Shown here in pieces: positions 44,845 through 54,491 of a DNA stretch of 64,000 nucleotides. The notes under the pieces are model-generated. The model had not been told where the DNA came from and ran no database searches. It worked only from the letters and a program-made list of their open reading frames with translations. A program made the translations under genes and the position numbers. The number at the start of each line of letters is the position of its first letter. Positions within the stretch are counted from its first letter, which is position 1. Source of the DNA: Nitrospinaceae bacterium (GTDB lineage Bacteria; Nitrospinota; Nitrospinia; Nitrospinales; VA-1). Where the stretch lies: assembly GCA_021604505.1 (NCBI GenBank), contig BQJC01000001.1:1385501-1449500 (forward strand), given 5' to 3'.

Positions 44845-45839
44845 CGGATCACCGCCGCTCCCCAGGTGAGGCCCGCGCCAACCACCATGATCAGCATCAG
44901 GCACCCGGGCTGAATTCGTCCCGACTCCCTGGCTTCATTGATCGCAATCGGAATGGAAGCCGCCGACGTGTTGCCGTATTTATGAATATTGACGAACACT
45001 TTTTCAGAAGGAATCTGCAGTTTTGCCGTGACAGCATCGATGATTCTTCTATTCGCCTGATGGGGAACGACCAAATCCACGTCTTCCCTGGAAAGGCCGT
45101 TGGACTCCAGAGCTTCGAGACATACCTCAGTCATGCGTTTCACGGCAACCTTGAACGTGGCGTTGCCTGACATTTTGATGAAAAAATGATCGGGGTTGGC
45201 ACACTCTCCAGAGGCGTGATTGCGCCCGATCCCTTTGGGGACCTCGATCAGACTGGCCAGATTTCCGTCGGAATAAATATGTGAAGACAGGACCCCGCAT
45301 GTTTCAGCCCCTTCTTTGCGGCTGAGGACGACCCCCCCTGCCCCGTCGCCGAACAAAATACAGGTGTTGCGGTCCGTCCAATCCACGATCCGGGAATTGA
45401 CTTCGCTGCCAATGACCAGAACATGTCGGTAACGTCCGCTCTTAATGTATTGCTCGGCAATGGAAAGCCCATAGACGAACCCGGAACACACGGCCACGAC
45501 ATCGAAGGCCGCCGACTTGCTGGCCCCCAGTTCCTTTTGCACAAAACAGGCGGTGGCGGGAAAGAGAATGTCCGGGGTGGACGTGCAGACGATGATCATG
45601 TCCAGATCGTCGGCAGTGATTCCCGCTGATTCGAGCGCCTTGCGGCCCGCATGCGCGGCCAGCACCGAGGCCGATTCACTTTCATGGGCGATTCTTCTTT
45701 CGCTGATCCCCGTGCGGGTGCGAATCCATTCATCGGACGTGTCCAGGGTCTTTTCCAGGTCGAAATTGGTCAATACTTTTTCCGGCAGATAAGAACCCGT
45801 TCCGGCTATATTTGCCGTATACATGGAGTTTTCAGGCAT
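44838..45839 (-). CDS. fabH: 3-oxoacyl-ACP synthase III
   Basis: The 333-aa protein has Cys in DVVAVCSGFVYGLS, HQANRRIID and GNTSAASIPIAI, the Cys-His-Asn triad of FabH. It starts fatty-acid chains by joining acetyl-CoA and malonyl-ACP. The start may be the first or sixth codon. It lies between plsX and fabD, the usual order. Confidence 0.95.
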   Translation of the reverse strand: MPENSMYTANIAGTGSYLPEKVLTNFDLEKTLDTSDEWIRTRTGISERRIAHESESASVLAAHAGRKALESAGITADDLDMIIVCTSTPDILFPATACFVQKELGASKSAAFDVVAVCSGFVYGLSIAEQYIKSGRYRHVLVIGSEVNSRIVDWTDRNTCILFGDGAGGVVLSRKEGAETCGVLSSHIYSDGNLASLIEVPKGIGRNHASGECANPDHFFIKMSGNATFKVAVKRMTEVCLEALESNGLSREDVDLVVPHQANRRIIDAVTAKLQIPSEKVFVNIHKYGNTSAASIPIAINEARESGRIQPGCLMLIMVVGAGLTWGAAVIRW

Positions 45840-45860
45840 CAGGGGATTGAAATTGTGAGT

Positions 45861-47006
45861 TTAGGATTTTGAATCGGAAGATTCCGGTTTTTCTTCTGCA
45901 GGTTTCACGGGTTCAACAGGTTCCGCCGGGGTTGAGTTATTGTTTTTTTCCTCTTCCCCTTCACCAAAAGCGATGGTCTTGATTTGTTTCCAAATCCCGC
46001 TTTTTTGCCCTTCTAGATTATATTCGATATCGTCTTGAATGTGCGTGTTGATTTTCTTTTCGATCAACTCCTGCGCCCGGAGGATCGCATTTTTGATGGC
46101 CTTCGGAGACGAGCTTCCGTGAGCGATGATGCACACGCCGTTGACACCCAGAAGTGGAGCGCCTCCGGTTTCAGAATAGTCGACCTTTTTCTTGAATTTC
46201 GCCAGATGCGGTTTAAGAAAAAAATAACCCAGCTTGCTCGCCCAGTTGGATTGAAACAGAAGTTTTAAATTGGTGCCGATCATTTCCGCCAGGCTTTCGC
46301 TGATTTTTAGCGCGACGTTTCCGGTGAACCCGTCGCACACGATGACGTCAGCGTTGCCGCGGTAAACTTCCTTGCCTTCCACATTGCCGATGAAATTGAT
46401 GTGGCTTTTCTTCAGCATCTGAAAAACTTCCTTGGTGATTTCGTTCCCCTTGCCGTCTTCCTCGCCGATGCTCAGCAAACCGACACCGGGCTCTTCCTTG
46501 CCCAGAATATATTTGGCGTAGACATGGCCCATGATTCCGAATTCGAACAATTGCAGAGGTTTGCAATCAACATTCGCCCCGGCATCCAGCAAGATAGCCG
46601 TGCCCGTAAGTGTGGGAAGCTGAATCGCAATCGCCGGACGGTCCACCCCCTTTAAGGGTCGTAAAATGATAGTCGAGTAAGCCAGAACCGCTCCCGTGTT
46701 GCCGGCGCTGACAAAAGCCTCGGCCTCGCCTTTTTTCACCAGGTCCACGCCGATTTTCATCGAGGACTTTTTTTTATTGCGCAACACCTTGGCGGGAACT
46801 TCGTGCATTTCCACCACTTCTTCAGCGTGTTCTATGCGAATGGGAAGATCGGCATGGTCCTCGAATTTGTCGAGCTCGGCCTGGACCAGGTCGGTCACAC
46901 CGGTCAGGATGATTTCCGTTCCGTGCTCCCTTGCCGCAAGAACGGCTCCCGCCACGACCGATTCCGGGGCGTGATCGCCTCCCATGGCATCAACAGCGAT
47001 TTTCAT
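45861..47006 (-). CDS. plsX: Phosphate acyltransferase PlsX
   Basis: The 381-aa protein starts MKIAVDAMGGDHAPESVVAGA, then has SAGNTGAVLAYST and the C-terminal GVNGVCIIAHGSSSPKAIKNAI. It makes acyl-phosphate from acyl-ACP for PlsY in phospholipid synthesis. The final ~40 residues (EEEKNNNSTPAEPVEPVKPAEE) are an acidic, proline-rich tail absent from typical PlsX and probably disordered. Confidence 0.93.
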   Translation of the reverse strand: MKIAVDAMGGDHAPESVVAGAVLAAREHGTEIILTGVTDLVQAELDKFEDHADLPIRIEHAEEVVEMHEVPAKVLRNKKKSSMKIGVDLVKKGEAEAFVSAGNTGAVLAYSTIILRPLKGVDRPAIAIQLPTLTGTAILLDAGANVDCKPLQLFEFGIMGHVYAKYILGKEEPGVGLLSIGEEDGKGNEITKEVFQMLKKSHINFIGNVEGKEVYRGNADVIVCDGFTGNVALKISESLAEMIGTNLKLLFQSNWASKLGYFFLKPHLAKFKKKVDYSETGGAPLLGVNGVCIIAHGSSSPKAIKNAILRAQELIEKKINTHIQDDIEYNLEGQKSGIWKQIKTIAFGEGEEEKNNNSTPAEPVEPVKPAEEKPESSDSKS

Positions 47007-47163
47007 TTTGATCGGCCGCTCCCTGCATTAAAAGAAGGATGCTGTTTAATTGAAGAAATAAGGTTGGTTCAAAGTCCAGATTGAATTTATCGAGGCGCTC
47101 TTAATGCAATGAAATGAAAGCGCATGAATCAGGAATGATTTTTCCGTACCGGGTCAACAAGAA

Positions 47164-47346
47164 TTAAACCGCTTCCACGGACATAATTTCTCTTCCCTTG
47201 TAAAATCCGCAGTGCAGGCAAATGTGATGCGGTTTCTTGGTCTCACGGCATTGCGGACATTCGCCGAAGGCCGGGAAACTGAGTTTATCGTGCGAGCGCC
47301 TGTTGCCCTGTCTCGATTTGGACATTTTTTTCTTAGGTACAGCCAT
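47164..47346 (-). CDS. rpmF: Ribosomal protein bL32
   Basis: The 60-aa protein starts MAVPKKKMSKSRQGNRRSH and carries a four-Cys zinc knuckle (CPQC and CLHC). It precedes plsX in the common DUF177-rpmF-plsX order. Confidence 0.96.
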   Translation of the reverse strand: MAVPKKKMSKSRQGNRRSHDKLSFPAFGECPQCRETKKPHHICLHCGFYKGREIMSVEAV

Positions 47347-47365
47347 TGCTTCTCTTCTCCTGTAA

Positions 47366-47908
47366 TTACTTCAGTTTATCTTTTAACGACTTTAAAACTT
47401 CCAACCGGGGATCGACCGGCGCCTCCTGACTGCACCCGCACGGCCCCAGGTTTAAATTCTTTCCGCAATTCGAGCACAACCCCTTGCAGTCTTTTTTACA
47501 CAAACAGACCAAAGGAAGCGCTAACAAAATCTGGTCGTGCACCGCCTGGGTGATGTCCACCCGGTTCCCATCGTGATACTCGATATCGATGTCGGAAGCG
47601 TGCAGTTCCACTTCCCCGTGTTCATTATCCGGCTCTGCCTCTGGAACAAAGTGAGCGGTGACCGCGCTTTTGACAGGAAACTTGAACGGCTCCAGGCAAC
47701 GCGAACAGGTGACCGAAAGTTCCGTGTCGACCTTTCCGGATAAATGAATATCCTTGCCACTTCTTCGAAGCGTCCCGGAAACTTCGATATCCCGGACCAG
47801 CGGACACTCCGGGTGATCCCTTTCAAAATTCTCTTTATTCTCCCGTACCGCGAACTCTAAAACGTCATCGCGAATTTCATCTATATTAAAAAACATTTTT
47901 CGAATCAA
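47366..47908 (-). CDS. DUF177/YceD-family 23S rRNA accumulation protein
   Basis: The 180-aa protein has the YceD core VTCSRCLEPFKFPVKSAVTA and the C-terminal cluster CLCKKDCKGLCSNCG, with zinc-binding Cys residues. Relatives support 23S rRNA accumulation and are usually co-transcribed with rpmF, as here. It is the first gene of the operon seen in this window. Confidence 0.9.
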   Translation of the reverse strand: MIRKMFFNIDEIRDDVLEFAVRENKENFERDHPECPLVRDIEVSGTLRRSGKDIHLSGKVDTELSVTCSRCLEPFKFPVKSAVTAHFVPEAEPDNEHGEVELHASDIDIEYHDGNRVDITQAVHDQILLALPLVCLCKKDCKGLCSNCGKNLNLGPCGCSQEAPVDPRLEVLKSLKDKLK

Positions 47909-48027
47909 GCGGAACGAAACTTTAAGAACCCTTTAGATATCCGTAGGTTCAACGGGAGGATATGTAGAGGGATGGTAGCTTCAAATAAAAACCCAGTCAA
48001 GCGAAATGTAGGCTCAGGCAGAACCCG

Positions 48028-48906
48028 TCAAGCTCTGGGATGGAACCGGTCGTGCACCTCCCGCATCCGTTCCTCCAGAATATGCGTGTAAATCTGAGTG
48101 GTGGAAATATCCGAATGACCCAGCATTTCCTGCACCGACCGCAAATCCGCCCCGCGTTCCAGCAGATGCGTTGCAAAAGCGTGCCTTAGCGTGTGCGGAG
48201 AGATATTGGCGCTGATATTGGCTTTCAAAGCATAGGTTTTTAAAATTTTCCAGAACCCCTGGCGGGTCATTTTACTGCCGCGCCGGGTGATAAACAGCTC
48301 GTGCGCCGTGTTTCCCTTCAAAAAGACCCGCCGGGCGATTAAAAGATAGTCCTGAACGGCATCCTGGGCAACCGAGCCGATGGGAACCACCCTCTCCTTC
48401 GACCCCTTCCCCATCGACCGCAGAAACCCGACCTCAAGATCGACATCCACGACCTTTAAAGAAACCAACTCCGAAACGCGAAGGCCCGTAGCGTAGAGAA
48501 TCTCCAGCATGGCCTTATCGCGCACCCCAAACAGAGTTTTCGGGTCGGGACAAGCCAGAAGCGCTTCCACATCGTCCAGAGAGAGAAAATCCGGGAGTTT
48601 GCGCCACAATTTGGGCGATTCCAGGATTTCCGCCGGATTGTCCTTCAGATGCTGCTCATCGCATAAAAATTTGAAGAACGACTTCAAAGACGACAAATAC
48701 CGGGCCGTGGACCGGGAATTCTGCCCGTCCTCCCGGCACTTCAGAAGAAACGCGCGGATATTCGAGGAACCGATGGTCGCCCAGGGCCGGTCGCCGATGA
48801 AGTCCATGAACCGGGAAATATCCCGGCCATACGCCTCCACCGTGTTGGCGGAGTGGCGTTTCTCAAATTTCAAAAAATCCGTGTATTCCTTGAGGATAGA
48901 GGTCAT
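48028..48906 (-). CDS. xerD: Xer-type tyrosine recombinase
   Basis: The 292-aa protein has the N-terminal SAM-like core-binding domain (LKFEKRHSANTVEAYGRDISRFMDF) and a catalytic domain with ATGLRVSELVSL, HTLRHAFATHLLERGADLRSVQEMLGHSDIST and the Tyr in QIYTHI. The length fits XerC/XerD, which resolve chromosome dimers at dif. Whether it is XerC or XerD cannot be settled from this window. The start at 48906 lacks a clear ribosome site, and an unrelated AT-rich gene ends 12 bp upstream. Confidence 0.88.
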   Translation of the reverse strand: MTSILKEYTDFLKFEKRHSANTVEAYGRDISRFMDFIGDRPWATIGSSNIRAFLLKCREDGQNSRSTARYLSSLKSFFKFLCDEQHLKDNPAEILESPKLWRKLPDFLSLDDVEALLACPDPKTLFGVRDKAMLEILYATGLRVSELVSLKVVDVDLEVGFLRSMGKGSKERVVPIGSVAQDAVQDYLLIARRVFLKGNTAHELFITRRGSKMTRQGFWKILKTYALKANISANISPHTLRHAFATHLLERGADLRSVQEMLGHSDISTTQIYTHILEERMREVHDRFHPRA

Positions 48907-48918
48907 TATTGAATATTT

Positions 48919-49617
48919 TTAAATTTTATCGTTTGAAGTTGATATTCCTAATTCCGCAAGCATTCTTTTTACTCCTCGCCCAACCCGTGAAGCATCACTG
49001 CTAAGAACATATTCACCTGAATCAACCACATATGATATGTTTAGATATCCATCACTAATGGCGCCAACAACATCTTTGGGATATTGAAGTAAGGTCTCTG
49101 CTGCGTCCCATGTGGTTCTTAGCAACGATTCAACATCAATAACTTCCGGGTGAGCTATATGCTTGTTTCTCAGCTTCACTAGAGGATCAAGTGTCTTTTT
49201 CATGCCCTTGGGTTTTTTAGATAAAAGTCTGTCAGCCACATATATGGTTTTTTCTTTTGCATCTAACTTAATGAGTTTGGAAATATCCGTTCCAAGGCGA
49301 GTCATCTGGTTATCTAAACGGTATGAATCAATAATTTCAAGCTGCTCAGCATTTTCTTTCAAAAAATTCAATACTCCCGGTACGCTTCTTAGCGGAAAGT
49401 CTTTCGGCTTCTCATAAAGTTTCGAAATAGACAATACGAATCGGTCTATACATAAAGATTGAAAGGTAGCAAATACCTCGCCGTATGTGGAATCGTTTAC
49501 TTCCTTTGAAACATCCCCTATGGTGTTAAATAAGCTTAACGCTTGCTCCGCTCTGAATATATCTGACACAGGTCCTTCTTTTACCAGATCCATCAATTTG
49601 TCTTTGGGTAATTCCAC
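48919..49617 (-). CDS. HEPN/AbiU2-like protein, AT-rich
   Basis: The 232-aa protein starts at a GTG. Residues ~147-153 read RNKHIAH, the R-X5-H signature of HEPN domains, in a helical context (LDPLVKLRNKHIAHPEVIDVESL). The N-terminal helices (FATFQSLCIDRFVLSISKLYEK) resemble AbiU2-type proteins. HEPN proteins are RNases in many toxin and phage-defence systems. Base use is much more AT-rich than the flanking genes, suggesting transfer. It lies 12 bp upstream of the recombinase gene. Function is inferred from the motif alone. Confidence 0.6.
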   Translation of the reverse strand: MELPKDKLMDLVKEGPVSDIFRAEQALSLFNTIGDVSKEVNDSTYGEVFATFQSLCIDRFVLSISKLYEKPKDFPLRSVPGVLNFLKENAEQLEIIDSYRLDNQMTRLGTDISKLIKLDAKEKTIYVADRLLSKKPKGMKKTLDPLVKLRNKHIAHPEVIDVESLLRTTWDAAETLLQYPKDVVGAISDGYLNISYVVDSGEYVLSSDASRVGRGVKRMLAELGISTSNDKI

Positions 49618-50046
49618 CCGCTTCTAACTCCAACTATTTAGTTCCGGACAATTATACTATTCAATAAGTTACATGACATTAAAAATGTCTATTGGGGAAA
49701 TCTCCCTGATCTGGTATCCTATATGCTGATAGGCCCATCCTGAGTTATTGCTGAATCCCATTGAGAATCGGCAGTTTTTGTCTGCTGAGTGTGTTTTTTC
49801 CCACCGGAAGCCATTAATACCCAACATTGCGGCTATTAATCGAAACAAGGGGCCGGATTAACTTCCTCAGGGTCTGGTGAAAGTAAAGCGTTTGCCCCTC
49901 ATCCCAGCCTTCTCCCCAGAGGGGAGAAGGAGTTTCTTCCTCGCCCCCTTGGGGGAGCACCCAGGGGGTGACGGATTCAGGTGAGGGGGGATGTTGAGTC
50001 TTTTTCATATTAAGAAAAGTTTTAATTAAAGAAGGTTAAGAAAATT
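49618..50046. other. Intergenic gap with palindromic repeat and no gene
   Basis: The first ~270 bp show nothing clear. Then comes the GC-rich palindromic repeat (49895-49988), listed separately, and the typA leader with an AAGG-like ribosome site. A minus-strand frame across it is repeat-derived. Confidence 0.5.
49895..49988. repeat. GC-rich dispersed palindromic repeat, copy B
   Basis: CCTTCTCCCC and GGGGAGAAGG (49908-49917 and 49921-49930) are perfect 10-bp arms around AGA. A second hairpin follows (CCCCCTTGGGGGA), and the outer ends CCCCTC/GTGAGGGG pair. It is the same family as the copy at 25155. Confidence 0.6.
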
Positions 50047-51876
50047 ATGAATCAAGAGAAGATTCGCAATGTGGGCATCATCGCCCACGTCGATCACGGC
50101 AAAACCACGTTGGTCGACACCTTGTTACGGCAAAGCGGCATGTTCCGCGAAAATGAAGTCACCGGCGACCTGATCATGGACAGCAACGAGCTGGAACGCG
50201 AACGCGGCATCACCATTTTTTCCAAAAACGCCGCCATCCGTTACAAGGGCTACAAGATCAATATCGTCGACACTCCCGGCCATGCGGATTTCGGCGGTGA
50301 GGTGGAACGCATTTTGAAAATGGTCAACGGCGTTCTGTTGCTGGTGGATGCCGTCGAAGGCCCGATGCCGCAAACCCGCTTTGTTCTCAAAAAGTCTCTC
50401 GATCTCGGTCTGCGCCCGATTGTCGTGGTCAACAAAATTGACCGGGAAGGCGCCGACCCGGAGCGGGTCGTCAATCAGGTCTTCGATTTATTCGTGAGCC
50501 TGGATGCCTCCGATGAACAGTTGGATTTTTCCATCATCTACACGTCCGCCAAGAACGGCATTTCCCGGCTGGAACCCAACGAGCCGGATGCGGACATGAC
50601 CCAGGTGCTCGACCTCATCGTCGATAAAGTCGGCGAAGATCATGGCGACCCCGCAGGCGCTTTCCAGATGCTGGTGTCGTCGATCGACTACAGCGACTAT
50701 CTGGGCCGGATCGCCATTGGAAAGATATCGCGCGGGTCCGTCAACCTGAAAAACAACTACACTCTGATCAAACGATCGGGCGATATGGAGCAGTTCAAGA
50801 TTTCCAAGTTGCTGACTTTCGAGGGTCTGCAAAAAAAGGAATCCTCCAGCGCGGTGATGGGAGACATTATCGGCATCGCCGGGATGAAGGACGTCGACAT
50901 CGGCGAAACCATCACCGACACGGCGAACCCGGAGGCGCTTCCCGTCATTGAAATCGACGAGCCGACGCTTTCCATCAATTTCATGGCCAACACCTCGCCG
51001 TTTTCCGGGCAGGAAGGCAAGTTCGTGACTTCCAGTCAATTGCGCGACCGTCTGTTTCGCGAGGTCAAATCCAATGTCGCCTTGCGGGTCGCGGAAACCG
51101 AGATGCAGGACACGTTCAAGGTTTCGGGCAGAGGGGAATTGCATCTGACCATCCTCATCGAAACCATGCGCCGCGAGGGTTACGAGTTTTCCATTTCCCG
51201 GCCCGAGGTGGTCATGAAGGAGGAGGACGGCAAAAAGCTGGAACCTGAGGAATTTGTGACCATCGATCTGGAAGAAGCCTATATGGGAAACGTCATGGAG
51301 TCGATGGGCAAGAGAAAAGGTGCTCTCAAAAACATGACCCCTGTGGGGGATGGCTCCCTGCGACTGGAGTTTGTGGTCCCGACCCGCGGGTTGTTCGGTT
51401 TCACCTCGGAATTTCTGACCATGACCAAGGGAACGGGGATCATCAACCGGAATTTTCACAATTTCATCCCCTATTGCGGCGAAATCGCCTCTAGAATCAA
51501 TGGCGCTCTGATTGCCCTGGAAACCGGCAAGACCACGGGATATTCCCTGTTCAACCTGCAGGAACGAGGCACCTTGCTGGTCGGTCCCGGACAGCAGGTG
51601 TATCTTGGGCAGATCGTTGGCGAAAACGCCAAGGACAACGACCTGGTGGTCAATGTCTGCAAGGAGAAAAAGCTGACCAATATGCGGGCGTCCGGATCGG
51701 ATGTGAATATCATCCTCACGCCGCCCAAGATCATGAGTCTGGAGCAGATCCTGGGATTCCTGAACGAAGACGAGCTGGCGGAAATCACGCCCACCAGCAT
51801 CCGTTTGCGTAAGAGGCTCCTGGATGAGAACGACAGAAAACGCAATTCCCGGTCCAGCAAGGCGTCCGTCGGTTAA
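50047..51876 (+). CDS. typA: Ribosome-associated GTPase TypA/BipA
   Basis: The 609-aa translation-factor GTPase has G1 [13 protein letters not shown]3 [16 protein letters not shown]4 [12 protein letters not shown] and the effector-side ERERGITIF. Domains resembling EF-G domains II, III and V follow, then the TypA-specific C-terminal part ([20 protein letters not shown]). It acts on the ribosome under stress and in 50S assembly. The long opposite-strand frame (50488-52995) across it and fbp is a shadow. Confidence 0.95.
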   Translation: MNQEKIRNVGIIAHVDHGKTTLVDTLLRQSGMFRENEVTGDLIMDSNELERERGITIFSKNAAIRYKGYKINIVDTPGHADFGGEVERILKMVNGVLLLVDAVEGPMPQTRFVLKKSLDLGLRPIVVVNKIDREGADPERVVNQVFDLFVSLDASDEQLDFSIIYTSAKNGISRLEPNEPDADMTQVLDLIVDKVGEDHGDPAGAFQMLVSSIDYSDYLGRIAIGKISRGSVNLKNNYTLIKRSGDMEQFKISKLLTFEGLQKKESSSAVMGDIIGIAGMKDVDIGETITDTANPEALPVIEIDEPTLSINFMANTSPFSGQEGKFVTSSQLRDRLFREVKSNVALRVAETEMQDTFKVSGRGELHLTILIETMRREGYEFSISRPEVVMKEEDGKKLEPEEFVTIDLEEAYMGNVMESMGKRKGALKNMTPVGDGSLRLEFVVPTRGLFGFTSEFLTMTKGTGIINRNFHNFIPYCGEIASRINGALIALETGKTTGYSLFNLQERGTLLVGPGQQVYLGQIVGENAKDNDLVVNVCKEKKLTNMRASGSDVNIILTPPKIMSLEQILGFLNEDELAEITPTSIRLRKRLLDENDRKRNSRSSKASVG

Positions 51877-52011
51877 TTCGTCGGCCCGGCTTACAGAATC
51901 ACGGGGCGGGTAATTCGTTTGCCCCACCCGGCGGAATGCGGTAAAATCAGCATCGCTTCCCGTCAGATCACCGCATTGCATCGTATTAATTAATAGAAAG
52001 ATTGGAATTTT

Positions 52012-53031
52012 ATGGAAAGAACGACTCTGGTTCAACACGTCCGCCAGCAGGAAAAAATGAATCCCGAAGCCACCGGGGAGTTCACCAGTTTGATGAATGA
52101 ACTGATGGTCGCCTCCAAAATCGTTTCTTTGGAGGTCAATAAAGCCGGTATCGGCGAAGATATTCTCGGCCTGACGGGAAAAATCAATGTTCAGGGGGAA
52201 GAAGTCCAGAAGCTCGATGAGTTCGCGGACATGACTTTCACCAAGATCATCGGCCAGTCGGGCACGGTCTGCGCCATCACCTCCGAAGAGCTGGAATACC
52301 CGGTGATCATTCCCCCTGAAAGGAAACCGGGGAAATATATTTTCATGATGGACCCTCTGGACGGCTCGTCCAATATCGACGTCAACGTCGGCATCGGCAC
52401 CATTTTTTCCGTTTACCGCAAAAAGAGTAAAGGCGATAAAGTCACTGAAGAGGATCTTCTGCAACGGGGAGATCAGCAGGTCGCGGCAGGTTATATCATG
52501 TATGGTTCGAGCACCGTGTTCGTTTACACGTCGGGCCGGGGAGTGCACGGTTTCACGCTCGATCCCGCACTGGGCGAGTTCTTCCTCTCGCATCCAGACA
52601 TCCACATTCCGCAACAGGGCTCCACATATAGTATCAATGAGGGCAACACGGAGATCTGGTGCGAGGAGCAGAAAAACTTTATCTCGCATTTGAAAGAAAA
52701 AGATACCGCGACAGGCCGGCCCTACACCCTGCGTTACATCGGCACGCTGGTTTCGGATTTTCACCGTACGTTGCTGAAGGGCGGAATCTTCATGTATCCG
52801 AAGGACAAAAAAAATCTGAATGGCAAATTGCGTTTTGCGTTTGAGGCCGCACCCCTTGGGTTCATCATTCAGAACGCCGGTGGCCGGGCCTCCACCGGAG
52901 AACAAAATATTCTGGACATGACCCCCACGGAAATTCATCAGCGTGTGCCTCTTTACATCGGAAGCCTGCGTGATATCGAACTCGCTGAGAAACACCTGGC
53001 CACCCGCGTTAACGAAGGAAAATGCGCCTGA
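52012..53031 (+). CDS. fbp: Fructose-1,6-bisphosphatase, class I
   Basis: The 339-aa protein has the metal/active-site segment FMMDPLDGSSNIDVNVGIGTIF and, later, KGGIFMYPKDKKNLNGKLRFAFEAAPLGFIIQNAGG. It removes the 1-phosphate from fructose 1,6-bisphosphate, a step of gluconeogenesis and of carbon fixation by the Calvin cycle. Nothing else in the window tells which. The gene stands alone between typA and hisS. Confidence 0.94.
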   Translation: MERTTLVQHVRQQEKMNPEATGEFTSLMNELMVASKIVSLEVNKAGIGEDILGLTGKINVQGEEVQKLDEFADMTFTKIIGQSGTVCAITSEELEYPVIIPPERKPGKYIFMMDPLDGSSNIDVNVGIGTIFSVYRKKSKGDKVTEEDLLQRGDQQVAAGYIMYGSSTVFVYTSGRGVHGFTLDPALGEFFLSHPDIHIPQQGSTYSINEGNTEIWCEEQKNFISHLKEKDTATGRPYTLRYIGTLVSDFHRTLLKGGIFMYPKDKKNLNGKLRFAFEAAPLGFIIQNAGGRASTGEQNILDMTPTEIHQRVPLYIGSLRDIELAEKHLATRVNEGKCA

Positions 53032-53109
53032 TCAGGCTTCTCGATGAAGGTGTGATGGACCCCGTTTTAAATTTTCCTCCACAACAACCTCTTCAGCCAT
53101 CCATCTAAA

Positions 53110-54369
53110 ATGAAAATTCAGAGCATCCGCGGCGTCAAAGACATTCTTCCTGGAGACATAGAGAAATGGCAATGGGCGGAGGAAATTGCCCGCGATGTGT
53201 TTTCCAGATATGGATTTAAAGAAATCCGTCTGCCCATTTTCGAAAAAACCCAGCTCTTTTCAAGGAGTATAGGGGAGACCACCGATATCGTCGAAAAAGA
53301 GATGTACACCTTCACCGACCGCAGTGGAGAGCAGATCACCCTGCGTCCGGAAGGAACCGCCTCTGTCGTGCGAGCCTACATCGAACATAAAATGTACAAC
53401 CCGCCGTCGGTCGTCAAACTGTATTACATGGGCCCCATGTTCCGTTATGAACGTCCGCAGGCAGGGCGCTTCCGGCAGTTTTATCAGATCGGCATCGAGG
53501 CCATGGGAACAGACAACCCGGTCATCGATGTGGAAGTCATGACCCTGTTGATGGAGTTTTTTCGGCGCCTGGGTCTGAGCGACCTGGAACTCCAGATCAA
53601 CAGCCTCGGATGCAGCGACTGCCGCCCCAAATACCGGGAGGTGCTCAAGACAGCGATTCAGGGGCATCTCGATGAACTGTGCAGCAATTGCAACCAGCGC
53701 TATGAGAGAAATCCCCTGAGAGTTCTCGACTGCAAGGTGGAGCGCGACCGGGAAATCGCCAAGGGCCTGCCCAAAACGGCGGAGCATTTGTGCAAAACAT
53801 GTCAGACCAATTTCTCCCAGGTGCAGACCTTTTTGGATTCCATCGGAACCCCCTATTCCTTGAATCCCCTCCTGGTGCGCGGATTGGATTATTATTCGCG
53901 GACCACGTTTGAGGTCGTTTCCACAGGTTTGGGAGCGCAGAATGCGATTTGCGGAGGGGGACGCTATGACTCCCTGGTCCAGGAATTTGACGGCCCCTCG
54001 ACACCCTGCTTCGGGTTTGCCCTGGGCATGGAACGTTTGATATCACTCCTTCCGGTTGAGAACAAAACTTCAGACACCCGGCCCGATATTTTTGTCGTCA
54101 GTCTGGGCGATGAGGCCAAACGTCAAAGCTTCAAAATCATCCACGAATTGCGGAAAGAAGGGTTCATCATCGATCAGGATTACGAGGGCGGCAGCATGAA
54201 AAGCCAGATGAGAAAAGCCAATAAGTCCTTTTGCAGATACGCCCTCATCATCGGTGAAAATGAAATAAAAACCGGGAAATTTTTGCTGAAAAATATGGAG
54301 TCCAGTTCCCAGGCCGAAGTCCCGGCAGAAAATCTAACTGAGGAAATAAAAAATCAGCTCACCGGCTGA
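53110..54369 (+). CDS. hisS: Histidyl-tRNA synthetase
   Basis: The 419-aa class II synthetase has motif 2 FRYERPQAGRFRQFYQIGIE, the His-binding loop GLDYYSRTTFEV, AICGGGRYDSLV, and motif 3 FGFALGMERL. The C-terminal anticodon-binding domain follows (PDIFVVSLGD, then RYALIIGENE). It charges tRNA-His in translation. fur follows by about 120 bp. Confidence 0.95.
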   Translation: MKIQSIRGVKDILPGDIEKWQWAEEIARDVFSRYGFKEIRLPIFEKTQLFSRSIGETTDIVEKEMYTFTDRSGEQITLRPEGTASVVRAYIEHKMYNPPSVVKLYYMGPMFRYERPQAGRFRQFYQIGIEAMGTDNPVIDVEVMTLLMEFFRRLGLSDLELQINSLGCSDCRPKYREVLKTAIQGHLDELCSNCNQRYERNPLRVLDCKVERDREIAKGLPKTAEHLCKTCQTNFSQVQTFLDSIGTPYSLNPLLVRGLDYYSRTTFEVVSTGLGAQNAICGGGRYDSLVQEFDGPSTPCFGFALGMERLISLLPVENKTSDTRPDIFVVSLGDEAKRQSFKIIHELRKEGFIIDQDYEGGSMKSQMRKANKSFCRYALIIGENEIKTGKFLLKNMESSSQAEVPAENLTEEIKNQLTG

Positions 54370-54420
54370 TAGCACCCAATCTCGTCTCATAGGCTTAAAT
54401 TGTTATTGATAACGCAAACG

Positions 54421-54449
54421 TTGACCCCGTAAAAGCCTCATGGTAAATT
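54421..54449 (+). promoter_or_regulatory. Probable promoter of fur
   Basis: TTGACC at 54421-54426 and TAAATT at 54444-54449 with a 17-bp spacer, 42 bp before the fur start and just upstream of the Fur-box match. Confidence 0.45.
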
Positions 54450-54465
54450 AGCGGGTGTAACATTT

Positions 54466-54480
54466 TGAAAATTATTCTCA
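54466..54480 (+). promoter_or_regulatory. Fur box upstream of fur
   Basis: TGAAAATTATTCTCA matches the Fur 7-1-7 consensus at 12 of its 14 defined positions and lies 11 bp before the fur start. It suggests autoregulation. It shares the ATTCTCA right half with the iron-operon box at 25790. Confidence 0.62.
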
Positions 54481-54491
54481 ATAATTAAAAA

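Noticed and set aside
49814-50008. 64-codon minus frame containing PSPLWGEG
   Set aside because: The frame is produced by the GC-rich palindromic repeat at 49895; such repeat-derived peptides are common false calls.
50488-52995. 835-codon minus-strand open frame across typA and fbp
   Set aside because: It is exactly antisense to two strongly identified genes, its protein has no recognisable domain and it is rich in His, Arg and Asp as expected from an antisense shadow of GC-skewed codons.
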